From assembly GCF_050908995.1 (NCBI RefSeq), contig NC_135120.1:10677433-10741432 (forward strand): a stretch of 64,000 nt of DNA. Direction: 5' to 3'. Source of the DNA: Andrena cerasifolii (Eukaryota; Arthropoda; Insecta; Hymenoptera; Andrenidae). Made by a program: the position numbers and the translations under genes. Under the pieces are notes generated by a model. It did not search any database. It had not been told where the DNA came from and saw nothing but the letters and a program-made list of their open reading frames with translations. Below are positions 24,501-36,500 of this stretch, piece after piece (the first letter of the stretch is position 1; each line of letters begins with the position of its first letter).

Positions 24501-27500
24501 TTTTTAGTTGTTTCCGAATCGAGAAATAGGAAGTTGGAAGAATTCAAATTCAGGGGTCTAAAAGATCGCGAAGAATTGTCGAAGTCAATTTTAAGTACCG
24601 CGCATTAAAGAAGGGAAGGGGTATCTCTGATTCTACGAATCGAAAAACTTGGGACTGCACGAGTTACAAAATTATTAAGCCTGTTAAGGAGACTTCAGAC
24701 TAACAAACGAAATCACGAGGACACTGATACCAAAAATCTTGACCGACGAAATAAACTTTGTCTCGACCAGTATACTATAATTTGCCACGTGCTTTTGCAG
24801 ATCGAACGCGAGCGCGCTGACTTGAGCGTGCAAGTCATTCAGCTGTCCGAACGTCTCGAGGAGGCTGAGGGTGGCGCCGAATCTCAAGTGAGTTTCAGTA
24901 TACCACAGTCGCTTTAAACGCGCGGGTATTTAATCGCGCACGTTCGCTCCAATAACGCCAATGCAAAATGAATCACCTCCCCGAAACGAAACTCTGCAGT
25001 TCGAGATCAACAAGAAGAGGGACACGGAACTGGCCAAGCTGCGCAAACTACTCGAAGATGTTCATCTCGAGAGCGAGGAGACCGCGCATCTTCTGCGCAA
25101 GAAACACCAGGAGGTCGTGGTCGATTTCCAGGATCAGATCGACCAATTATCGAAAGCACGTGCTAGGTCAGTGGAATAATCAATACACGATCATCCAGCT
25201 TCAGCGTTACAATCTCTTCGAGCCTAATCCAACGAATGCTTGACAAAGACACTTCTAACGTGTCCAATGGAACAGGTTCTTCGGAGATTCTTCCTGGGTA
25301 TATTGAAATTCATTCTAATCCACGTTCTCCAAAAGTTCATTCATTTCATTGACATTCTTCAAAAATGGGACCCCCTAATTACTTTGCGTTGCATATTCCT
25401 AACACTACCGCGAGACTATTTCTCCCTCGAAGGGTTCCACGCGAATACACCGCAGCGTCAATTACAACACAGGTACATCCAACCATCTTATCATTCGAGC
25501 TACAAATTCGTCAGCCTCTTACGTGCCACCAAACAAGTTGCTTTTCATACCAGCGCTCCAAAAACGTCCTCCTCCCCCTATCTTGTCCAATCTCCCAGTG
25601 CTCTTCAAGCGATATTAAACCCCAGTAGCAAAGCGAAGCGCGACAGGAGTCTGTTTAATCTCAGCCCAAACACGCTTCGGATCGCGCATGAAATCTCGGC
25701 GGAGCGAACGGGCGAGCCGACGGAATCGGAACACCAATAAACGGAGATTAATTATATACACCTGTGAAAATAAAATCGCGGCGGCCGCCAGCTCGCGGAT
25801 CCTCCTCTTTGAGGTCAAAGCGCGCGAGCGTCAATAAACAGTCCGCCGGAAGTTCGAAGGTGCGCGGAGGCGCGAATCGAGTTTCGTTCGCGGTGCTGCG
25901 CGGACAGAGATGGGGCGCCAGATAGAGAGGGACGGACGGGGGGGCAGAAGGAAAAATGGTGGATGAACGAGGGTGAATCACGGCGCGTCGCATCGTTAAT
26001 TATAGCGGGCATCGCGAGGAACGAAAGCGTATTCGAGAATTGCGGGAATTATGCTCGACGATACTGGCCGGCGGCCAAACAACCAACTTACTCGCACCTG
26101 AAATACGCGCAGACTCGTTCCCTCGGCTTCTGCTAAACATAACCGGCGTCCTTTTCGACGTCCCGGCGCCCCGACGCCCGGCACCGTGTTACAAGGACGC
26201 CTCTGCCACGAAAATTCACCGAGCTGTCATCGAGACGAGGCCTATTATCCAAGAGCGAGATCCTCCTCCTTCTCTTCTCTTTCTCGAACCTCGACTTTGC
26301 AACTTTGTTGCTTGACCGCGCCGGTTGCGTAATCCGCGTCTAACCTCGGGGACGAAGGTAAAACGAAGAAGCGAAACGGCACCCTCGGTTGCCTGCGGTC
26401 CTGGGGATAGTTTTTGGGGCAACTTTCGGGGTAATTGTTTCTCCCGCGCTGTTTCGGCGACTTTGCCTCGTCGACTTTCGTAGCTTCCACTCGTTGCGTA
26501 ATCTGCCTCCACGAAATGGAAACAGGATGAAGAAACGGAATAATCCTCTCGATTGCAGGGAGCTTTCAGTCGTTTCCAGCGCAATTAAGTTCCCCTCTTT
26601 CCCTGGCTCCAGCCACCGTCTCCCTCTGCTGCGCAATTTTCTTCTCTAAATATAAAACGAAGATAACGCGGAGGGATCTAATGATGGTTGTCGGTCTCAT
26701 TGAATTTTAGGGGTCTCCTTTGCCCGTAATGTCACAGCTTGATCAGGAATTCGCACCGAAATTGGATCCACGAGAGATTCCGTTCCAAGTGTACTTTTCA
26801 GTGAGCGCAGCCGCGACGTTTATGCGTCAACGGTGCCCCGACGAAGTAACAGCTAATTGCCTCTTAATATTTCAACTAGCAAAATAGAACGGCCCGGAGG
26901 CCATTAACGTGTCTAGGTACAAGGGAATAATAAATGAACGGTGCATTCCAGGGGATACTTCCGCGACAGTCTCGAGGAAAGTGAAAAATACATTTTCGCC
27001 CTTTTTTTTCTTCTTCTAATTTATGTTCGAAGAGGAAGTATGAGACTCGAGATCTTCGAGAGTTTTCACTCCGTTGAAAAAAAGTGTCCACCTGTTGCTG
27101 CAAAAAGGATGTTTTAAATGCTTTTAAAATAGCCCTGCCTCGAGCCTCGAGCTGTTCCCCTCGCTCTCTTTGCTGTGCTGTTTCTACTGTTTTCTCGTTA
27201 TCCACTAGTTTCCACCGCCCTCTTGTTTCTTGCTGTTTCCAAGCTTTCCTCCAAGTGTATACATTCTTCCTCCGATTCCTTTGACCAGCAGCTCCTCATC
27301 GTCTGTTTACATTTATTCCACGCTTCACAACTTTCAGAGTTACCGAGGCTGTACCTTAGTTTCTGCAATAATTCCCTCGTTTGCACTGCTCGGCCTTGCT
27401 CATCAATCGCTTGCCGTTCGCAGCGACAATTTCTTCGTCTTTCTCACGATACATTTACACGTGCAAGTTGCTCGTCGAACGTTTCGCCAAAGTTCCTCCG

Positions 27501-30500
27501 CGTATTCCACTAAACCCGACGGCAGAGGAATGCATTCGACCTCTCGAATGCATTCCTTCCAAATCACGAACATTCAGGCTCTAATAGGCTAGCAAACGCG
27601 TGAAACATTACTCGACACCTGGCAGAGGCGATAACAGAACCCAAGCAGTCGAATGAATGCAAACCTCGTAACGTTAAGGGCCGCTGTAAGTAGAATACGC
27701 CAGTAAAGGCCAGCCAAACGTTCCGCGAGCACCTTGCGCACTTCCAATCGACGTCTCCCTCTCTTCCCAATTCCCTCACCTTCAATTCCATGGTATCATC
27801 TAAACAACTTCGTCTCCACACCTCCTCCCCCTCTCGTCTCTACAATTCTATTTTCTCCGGCCGTCCCACCGTCTCCCTCCACCGTCCACCATATCCCTTT
27901 TTCCAATCCTCCCTCTCGCTATCCCCTTCGCGGTTTCCATCGACGTGCTTCCCAAACTCTCGCAGCTTACCGCGCTCCAAATTTCTTTACCTTTGTCACC
28001 GGCCGCCACCCCCATCTCTACCCCCTCCCCGCCCCCCCCCCACCCTCTCGCCTACCGCGACCGTTCCGCCCCTCTTTCTCCGTCTCTCTTTCAGTCTCTC
28101 CTTTTTATTCTGCCGGTGTCTCTCTCTCCCCCCGCGTGTGTCGTTTTGCTCGCGCGGCCACCACTCGGCTTATGACTATTTTTAACCGTGCGAGTCGCGC
28201 GGCAATCCTCAACCCCGTGTTGCCGCGCCATATTAGTACAGGCGACCAGACCGGATCCCCACTATCCTCGGAATCGGCCGACACCTTACACCCTCTGTTA
28301 CGTGTAGGTGGACAGCGCGCCGATTATCGCGGGTACTCCCGATCCCCCCCTCCCCCGCCCCCTTCTCCGTCGTTCTCGCGTGCGCGCGGGTTCCGTGCAG
28401 CCCGTCCACGAGGGAGGAACAATGGCCACTTCCAACGGCGCTCGGTGCTGGCCGACGTTGATCGAGTCGAATGGCACGCCGCTCGAAACCAGCCGGCTTC
28501 GACGCTGATCGAGACGAATCGCGGCGGGCCACTTGACACCAGATGATCGAGAGGAGGATGCCCGAGGCGACGCGCGCCGCAGGGTGATCTTTAGAAACTG
28601 GGTCGGGTTACAGCTGTTGTCTCACGCGGGGACAGAGAAACTTGGTAGAGTTTCGAGAGTGTTTCTCTCCTCTGGAAGGATGGATGGGCGATGCTGTATT
28701 TGGGTTCTTGAATGGTACCGCGGGTGCTTCTTTTTACGCGCTGAGGAGCTCTGGTGTGTATACACTGTGCGCAAGTATTGGGCCGGAGGTGTCGAGAAGG
28801 AATATATACTTTGCGGTATTTGATGGTTCAGGAGACGGGCGGTTTTTTTGTATGTGTTTGGGGCTGTAAGGAGGGACGAGGTAGAGGGTGACATTGTGAA
28901 TTTAGATGTGGCGTGGGAGATAAATACTGTCGAATATATTATAATAGGTGTCTTGTCAGGGCTTGGACTACTTTTCACGTGCTCGTAGTGATGTTACTTT
29001 CTCAGAGCTTGTATTACTGAATCAATGTGTCGATTCAAGTGGGCAGTAGGTAGACATCAAAACACAGTAGTCGTTAAGATTTCTTCGATTATAAACTGAG
29101 GAGAACGTAGGGTGTAGATATGAATTGTACTTAGAAAGAACGTTTGACTAACGTGGAAAAATGGAGTGTTTAACGTATGACCCTCGTCATTTTCAGAGCT
29201 GACAAGGAAAAATCAAAGTTCCAACAAGAGGTTTACGAGCTCCTCGCTCAGCTCGACAATGTCACCAAAGAGAAGGTGATGTCAATAAAGACCGTAGAGA
29301 AGCTCGAAGTACACGTGGCCGAGCTTAATATAAAAATCGAGGAACTGAACCGTACCATCATCGACGTCACCAGCCACAAAACCAGGATCTCTCAAGAAAA
29401 CATCGAACTGACGAAGGAAGTGCAGGACTTGAAGGCACGTAATCTCTATCGCTTTCCATTCGTTGGTTAATTCGCATTCGCTTGGCCCTCGATTCACCAT
29501 CAAATTTACTGTGATCTCTTGCAGGTGAACATTGAGAACGTTATTTACCTGAGGACCCAGGTCGTTGGTCAGCTTGAGGATGCTCGCCGTCGTCTCGAGG
29601 ATGAAGAACGTCGTCGTTCATTGGTCGAGGCCTCCTTACATCAGGTACTTCCACTACTTACAAAACTCACGCGCAAATATCGCGAGACATTGATCCCTCG
29701 TTCAATTAGTAAACAGTAGTACCTATGTATATTCAGAGCTATGCTAGTACTATTGCATTATATCGTTAACATAAACACGAGAACATTGTATACAGCATTG
29801 GCAGTGCAGTAATTTATCTATTGGAGGACTTTTCGATTTGCAAATAGCGAGGATTAACGCGCAACTGAATAATTATCGACAGGTCGAGACGGAATTGGAG
29901 TCCGTTCGTATCCAACTGGAAGAAGAATCCGAAGCGCGTCTGGACATTGAACGCCAATTGGTCAAGGCCAATGGCGAAGTACAAATTTGGAGATCGAAGT
30001 ACGAGACCGAGGCTAATGCTCGCGCCGAAGAGGTAACTATCGCGGAAGGACAGTTAATCAAACGGCGCACGATGTAAAACAGTCTTCGATACTTCTCTGA
30101 AATGTCACTATGATATTATGGAACTGTTCAGGTAGAGGAGCTGCGTCGCAAGTACGGCGCGCGTATCCAAGAACAGGAAGAGCAGATTGAAACCCTGCTC
30201 GTCAAGATCAACAACCTTGAGAAGCAGAAATCTCGCCTGCAATCTGAAGTGGAAGTTTTGATCATCGACTTGGAGAAGGTATGATTTCGTTGCTCCTTTA
30301 ATTCCTTCGTGGCCCATCAATTGTTAAGTAGATCGCGTAAATTGTGCTTAATGACTCGATCATCGTTTCTTTGGCAACCGTGGAAAATACTGTCGAATTG
30401 GTAAGGGTTCGCGAATCGCGCAATGCCTGTGGAAATCACATTTTTCTAAAAGATTTATGCGTGACTTGGTGAATGTTTCAAGGCCAATGGAACAGCTCGC

Positions 30501-33500
30501 GAGCTCCAGAAACGCGTGGAGCATCTGGAGAAGATCAACATTGAACTGAAGGCACGACTGGAAGAGAGCATGGCGATGTACGAGCAAAGCCAACGCGATC
30601 TCCGCAACAAGCAGCAAGAACTCCAGCGCACCAACGCCGAACTTGACAAAACTCGCGAGCTGAAGGACCAACTGGCTCGTGAGAACAAGAAACTAGGAGG
30701 TACGCTTAGACGAAGCTTATAGTCAATTGAGGAGTCTCATTTTCACTGAAACAGGAGATCGTATTTGGTGCCTCTAAACCAGAGAACCTTCAGTTCTATC
30801 AAACTCCAAAATAGCGTCAGTAAAATCTTGAAACACTTACGCATCGGTACTATTTTTCCGTAAAGTGTTTTGGAACGTTATATGAAGGAATGAAAAACGC
30901 TCGATTGTTCCAGACGACCTGAATGACGCCAAGAACCAGCTAGCCGACATGAACCGCAGACTTCACGAGCTGGAACTCGAACTTCGTCGTCTGGAGAACG
31001 AGCGCGAAGAGCTCGCTGCCGCGTACAAGGAGGCTGAAGCAGTAAGTAGCAGTGCATTTCGAAGTTTCAGAAACCTATTATGGAACGCGGGACGCGGAAT
31101 GGTTTCTAAAGATATGTATTGTTTACAGGGTCGCAAGATCGAAGAGCAACGCTCGCAGAGACTGTCCGCTGAATTAACCCAGCTTCGCCACGACTACGAG
31201 CGTCGTTTGACCGAGAAAGACGAAGAGATTGAAATCATTCGGTGAGTACCTGAGTTACTGCTCTCGCGTTTCCTTTATACACCCCCACACAGCAAAGTAC
31301 AATCAGATTTTACACAGTTACACTCTTGATACGCTTCCTTGTGTATGTTAATCCCCTCGCCAAACAAAAGTCATATCAACACGGCTGTGCAAGAGGACAG
31401 TGCTAATTTATAGTGCAGGCAGTCTGGGACGTTGCATTCTTTTCCCCCAAAGTTTACATTCTCCTTTACCTTCTAAGTTTGTACCGTCTGTGTCACAACA
31501 GTTGATTGCTCTTTAACGCGCGCTCGTATTACGCAAGCGTCGAAGAAAGCCTGAATTACCAGGCTACTCCGATGAAAGAAAGTCTCGCTGAAAGAGTACG
31601 AATTTTTAGCTACTCGGCTACTTGGATCCGTGATGCAATCGACTTTATTCCCGGTACAACCACCGCGCGGGACAACGGGCTATTAATAAAGCGCGGTTAA
31701 TTTTGTCATCGATCGATGCGATCGATTAATCACCCATAGGTGTTTCCCGACCGGTCAGACGTTCAAGGGAATATCCTGTCGCGGTCTAATTATTTATTTA
31801 TATGCGCCGCATATACACGAAACTCGCAGACTGCCAAGACCGAGTCGTCATCCAGTGACGATCGGGCACGATGACTCTTTTCTTGGCCATCGGTCTCTGA
31901 AACGCCGATGGTACGCAACATCCACCGCTCGATATATCGGTTACATCATTGCGAATGGATATTATAGAAAATAAATTCACGAAGATGAATCAGCGAGACG
32001 ATATTGTGATTAATGTTAGGAGCAGAGGAATATTATTTCCATCGTGCCCTTTTCCCTCGGGCAACTCAAGGAAGGTTGTGAAATTTTAGAAATTATTAGT
32101 GGGAGAGCAAAATGAATTTTAAGATCTGACGAAGAGGAAACAACGTGAGAATCATCCGATTGTGAGAAGTAGTTTGTGTGGAACTTCAAGGAAAGAAGAT
32201 ATATTGCTACAAGATAACGATGGATTCGAGCAAAACTCTGTGACATTACGCAGGAAAGGATACTGATAATCTGGATGCAAAAAGATACAGTATTAGTTGG
32301 CATAAGATTTGAGATCATACTTCGTTCTTCTATCCATGTACATACCACTTTTATGCATCCATGTACCATTTCAGGAGTCATTATGGAATAAGTACACAAT
32401 TGTATACTTGGCTTTGTTGGTTTTACTTAATTCGTCAGATTTAAAGAATACGTGTTACATAAGAAAAAAGGTGCATCCGTTTGATTGGATCACGGACCAA
32501 GCTTACTTCGTGAAGAGCACTAAGAATAGAGCGTTGCGGAACATAAATAATAGCAATTGAAACCCTTGGGTTGAATTTTCAAGATGCGTACACGAGCTCA
32601 CCGTTTCGCGCGGTTAATAAAGCGTAACGCTGATACGCGAACAGTACGCAACGCGGCTATTAATAAGCATCGCTGTAAAACCGATCAACAGCGATCCAAT
32701 TATTACCGTCAGGTGCTGATTGGCCGTTCCCAATGTGGCAATCGTAAGAAAAACCTACAAAAGATACCACGGCCCAATTTTTCTCGACCGTTTCATTGCA
32801 ACTGTCATCTCCGATCATCTGGCTATGAAAGTCCAGTGAGTAGAAACAGCAAACCTCCCTCCGCGACAGCGAAGCCCCGATCCTAACCACACAATACCTC
32901 GAGCATTAACGTTCCCGCGTACTCGGCGAGAAATACAGCCTGGTTTCTATTCAAGGTGAAAAGCTTCGATGGCAAATTAAAACGTACCCACAGAAACACT
33001 CTTGCCAAAAATCAGCAATCCCTCGAATTAAAGATTTCAACGGGCTAAGTTGGAGGGTTCCGAGGCAACACCGACCCTTCGCGATCAGAAGGGCATAAAC
33101 AAAAGAAGCTTGGTCTTCGATAAAAGGAGAAAAGGAACGGTGCCGGTTATCTCCCACGTGCAAGCTTAATTCGAGCAGAAGGAACGGGACATTAAAGATC
33201 CAAGAAAGAGTGGTGGAAAAATGGCAAGTTACTTGCCACCGATGTACGTGCCCTTGGAGCCAAAGTGGAAGCACTGGCCCACCTACATCTACGACATGAA
33301 CTACCAATACGGGATCAACTTTTACCAGCCTATGCTCGACTATATAGACAGACAAGGTAGATCGACGTCGGAGCCGAGGTACTTCCGAGTTGAAAGGTTG
33401 CACGAGTTACCGGAACTGCCCTGGTCCGATGGCAGACTCCTGTGGCAGGACAAGCCCGTGGAAGCGTACACGAGGCGCGAGCTTATCGCGCGGGCGCTGG

Positions 33501-36500
33501 ACGCGGAGGATCAGGCCAGGGATCACCTGTCCCACTTCAAGGTACGAGCGGGCGGAGGGCGAGCGCCGGGGCCGATCCGAGGCGGGATAAATCGCGCGAA
33601 ACGCGTTCAGGAAACGCGGTCGGGTCCATTTTCTAGGCGCCGTGCGACTTGACGACTGCCTGACCTTTTCGGTTTCTAAATCTGGTGCCACGGAAGAGGC
33701 TGTGCCCCTCTTCGAGTGGACCTCGGTCGAAGTCGAATGCCGGGCGTGCCCTCGTCAAGTCTTTTGATCAGAGCTTTCCTCGCTCGGGAGTTGACGAAGT
33801 TGGATCGTTTCATCGCAGCCAGCCATGGGTCTCGGGGAAGGTGTTGAGTAAGCGCCAATGCTTTTAAGTCCATTTGATTTTTACTCATTGTTAGGCCACT
33901 CGTGCGCGAGGCGATTGCTGGTGAAATATCGATCGCATTCATATCGAAGAGAGATTTATTCCCTCCTTTTTCGAGATCTATCAAACCGAAAGGCAATTTG
34001 AAATGGAAGTAGATGAACACTGGATTCATTTCTCTCCCGATAGAAGGAAAGTAGATTTAATTTCTATAGCCGGAGATGAGAATATTTAAACCTTCAGCGG
34101 CATGCATGTTACCTTCAATTATTATTACTCCCAAGTCCCCCTCAAATAGTTGAATTAAATTCAATAACGACGGTGATTTATTCCCCCCGCGCTATTCGAT
34201 GCATGAAAATAGAAGTTATTTCCCTTTTGACAGAATTGTATTTCCATCCGTTCGAATGGCTTTCGCGTCGCCCGGTGCCGTCCCACTGTCACCGCCGATT
34301 AATTTAAGACCGGCTGCCCAGCATGCGACTGCCAAACGTGCAACGTCTCCGCTCTAAATTCACCAAGCGCGCAGAAATCGCACGATTCCTGCCCCAATAC
34401 CGTTATTAATAACACCCGGCCACCTGTCACGCTGACAATTCGGAGTCGCACGAGCGGGGCACAATAGGGACTGTCGCGGAAGCGAGTGCCGCGCTGGCAA
34501 GCCGATTATTTGGACCCATTCGCCGAGGAACCGATCGAGGAACGGCGTCTGCCAAATCGCACGCGCGTACATATGAAAAATCCATCTCGCGCGCGTCCGG
34601 CTGCCCGGCCTAGGTGCAGCGGGCAAGCTCGGATTGGCAGTCGTTCGCGGGTCTCTAGAGAGAGTCGATCGAGTGCTGCTTTCGAATTCTGGACCGCCGC
34701 GGCTAACTTTAGGCTAAGTTTAGTCCGAGCTCGGGAACAGCCGCGAGGTTCGCGATAATCACGGGCGCAGGCAGGCTCTTTCTCTCGGCGCGTAACCGTA
34801 GTCCGCCGGTGCCTCGAATCGCCGATTACTGACCCACGATTTGGTGTTCCGCCCAAAGATAGCGAATCGGTCAGACTTCAGCTTGTCGAAGGCAGCGCAG
34901 GCCACGCACGTGACCAGAGAGGTGTTCCCGCGGAGTTTGGCGGAGATCAGGCTCAGACCTTTTCCATTGCTGGTGGACAGCGCGCGCGTCAGGTGCGAAG
35001 CTAGACAGATCCAACGAGAAATGGCGGACATCAAACTCCAGGCCTTGAAGGACATCCAGAATATGTCCGAGGCGCAGAGCACCCTGGACCACGCCAGGAG
35101 CCTGCGCGGCAAATCCGCCAGGATGATCGCGTTCCAGCTGACGGCGGGAGCTCTGAAGAATCTGAGCCAGAGCCAGGAACTGGCGGATATCAGGAAGACT
35201 CAGAGGGAGAACATATGCGTCCTGCGGGACGGCGAGGAACACCTGAGACTGGCCGAGGAGAGGACCAGGCATCTGCTCGACGAGGAGACACTGGCCGCAC
35301 CGTTGAACCGCCTCAGCAAGGACCTGCGCGGTTACGAGCAGAAGTCCAGCAGCTATTTCCTGGACAAGAGGTATCGACACCCGGCCAGACCGACCCGCTT
35401 GTACGGCTGCCTGGGATAGGGAACCAAACGACGTAAATTCGCGTAGCGATACTGTTGTAGTTGCTGTGGGTAAGAGCTATGTGACACGGATGCAATGAAG
35501 GCGAGAAATAAATGAGAGACGTTCGACATTCAATCAGACTCGTTTGATTCGGGGGAACGTGGACCCAGTACTCGTGGGGTTGGGTTTGCTAGAGCTTTTC
35601 GTTCGCGAGAATTTTTGTCGACATTTTGGATAGAGTAGCTGCGAATTCGTACTCCCTGGATTTCGAGGAGAACGGGGGAGCGTCTGCCAGTTGAACGATG
35701 TTCAAACGGCAGGCGAAGTTTTTGCAATTCCCTTTTTTTACCTGACACACCTTCCTATGTTACTGATTTAGGGGTTTTAGGGGGAAAGAATCCAACTGTA
35801 TGTGTTGTTTGCGTTACTGTCATTGTATTCGGTTAAAAGAAAAATTCTAGGCGATGATAATCGGACTTCGATTATCGAAACATAACTGCTCCCTGCTACG
35901 AAACTCGTTACTAACGAAGTAAAAACCCTAGAAATTCCCACAGTGTTAAAATTTTGAAGGTATACTGTGTTTTTTTCCTGGAGCTTTTCCTTAATAATAA
36001 TCGTTGACCTGTCTCACAGTGGCAGAAGCCACGATACCCTTTGCCCACTGTCGATCCATCCCCAAGATCCTGCTTTCATCGCCCGAAAACGAGAATATCG
36101 TTAAACCCTCCGACGAAACGATTGCTTTCGGTGGCGTTATATTCACACGAAACGAAACAAATTAGCAAGCAGACCAGTATCGAGATCGAGCAGCTGAATG
36201 CTCGCGTGGTCGAGGCGGAGACGAAGCTGAAGACCGAGGTTCAGCGCGTGAAGAAGAAGCTGCAGATCCACATCACCGAGCTGGAGCTGTCGCTGGACGT
36301 TGCCAACAAGAACAATATCGATTTGCAGAAGACGATCAAGAAGCAATCTCTTACCTTGACCGTAAGACGAAACGCGTATACGTTGTTCAATAACAGCCGT
36401 TTGGCAACAGTTCTCGTAAACTGACGCGCATTATTTTCAGGAGCTTCAAGCTCACTACGACGAGGTCCAACGCCAGCTGCAGGTGACCCTGGACCAGCTG

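Larger units (their letters stand above)
21507..29196 (+). other. Prm: Large 5' introns of Prm
   Basis: This covers introns 1-4 of the long form (1.2, 2.1, 0.1 and 4.0 kb), apart from exons 2-4. The open frames inside (for example 22134-22622 and 27734-28546) show no known domain and consist of low-complexity or C/T-rich codons. Intron 4 has a strongly pyrimidine-rich patch (27.75-28.15 kb), C-runs able to form quadruplexes on the other strand, a 14-bp hairpin and a MEF2-like word. Regulatory elements for muscle expression would be expected in these introns, but none is proven. Confidence 0.6.

Noticed and set aside
27734..28546. 270-codon Pro/Ser-rich frame in Prm intron 4
   Set aside because: C/T-rich simple sequence translated; overlapping frames on both strands are equally open and no splice signals or domain support it.
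29435..29440. Canonical GT donor at 29439 for Prm exon 5
   Set aside because: It adds four bases and gives a stop (TGA) shortly after the junction, while the GC donor at 29435 preserves the conserved protein.
33221..36361. Direct splicing of short-form exon S1 to shared exon 12
   Set aside because: S1 ends in phase 0 but exon 12 starts with a single base completing a codon, so the frame would break; S2 supplies the correct phase.
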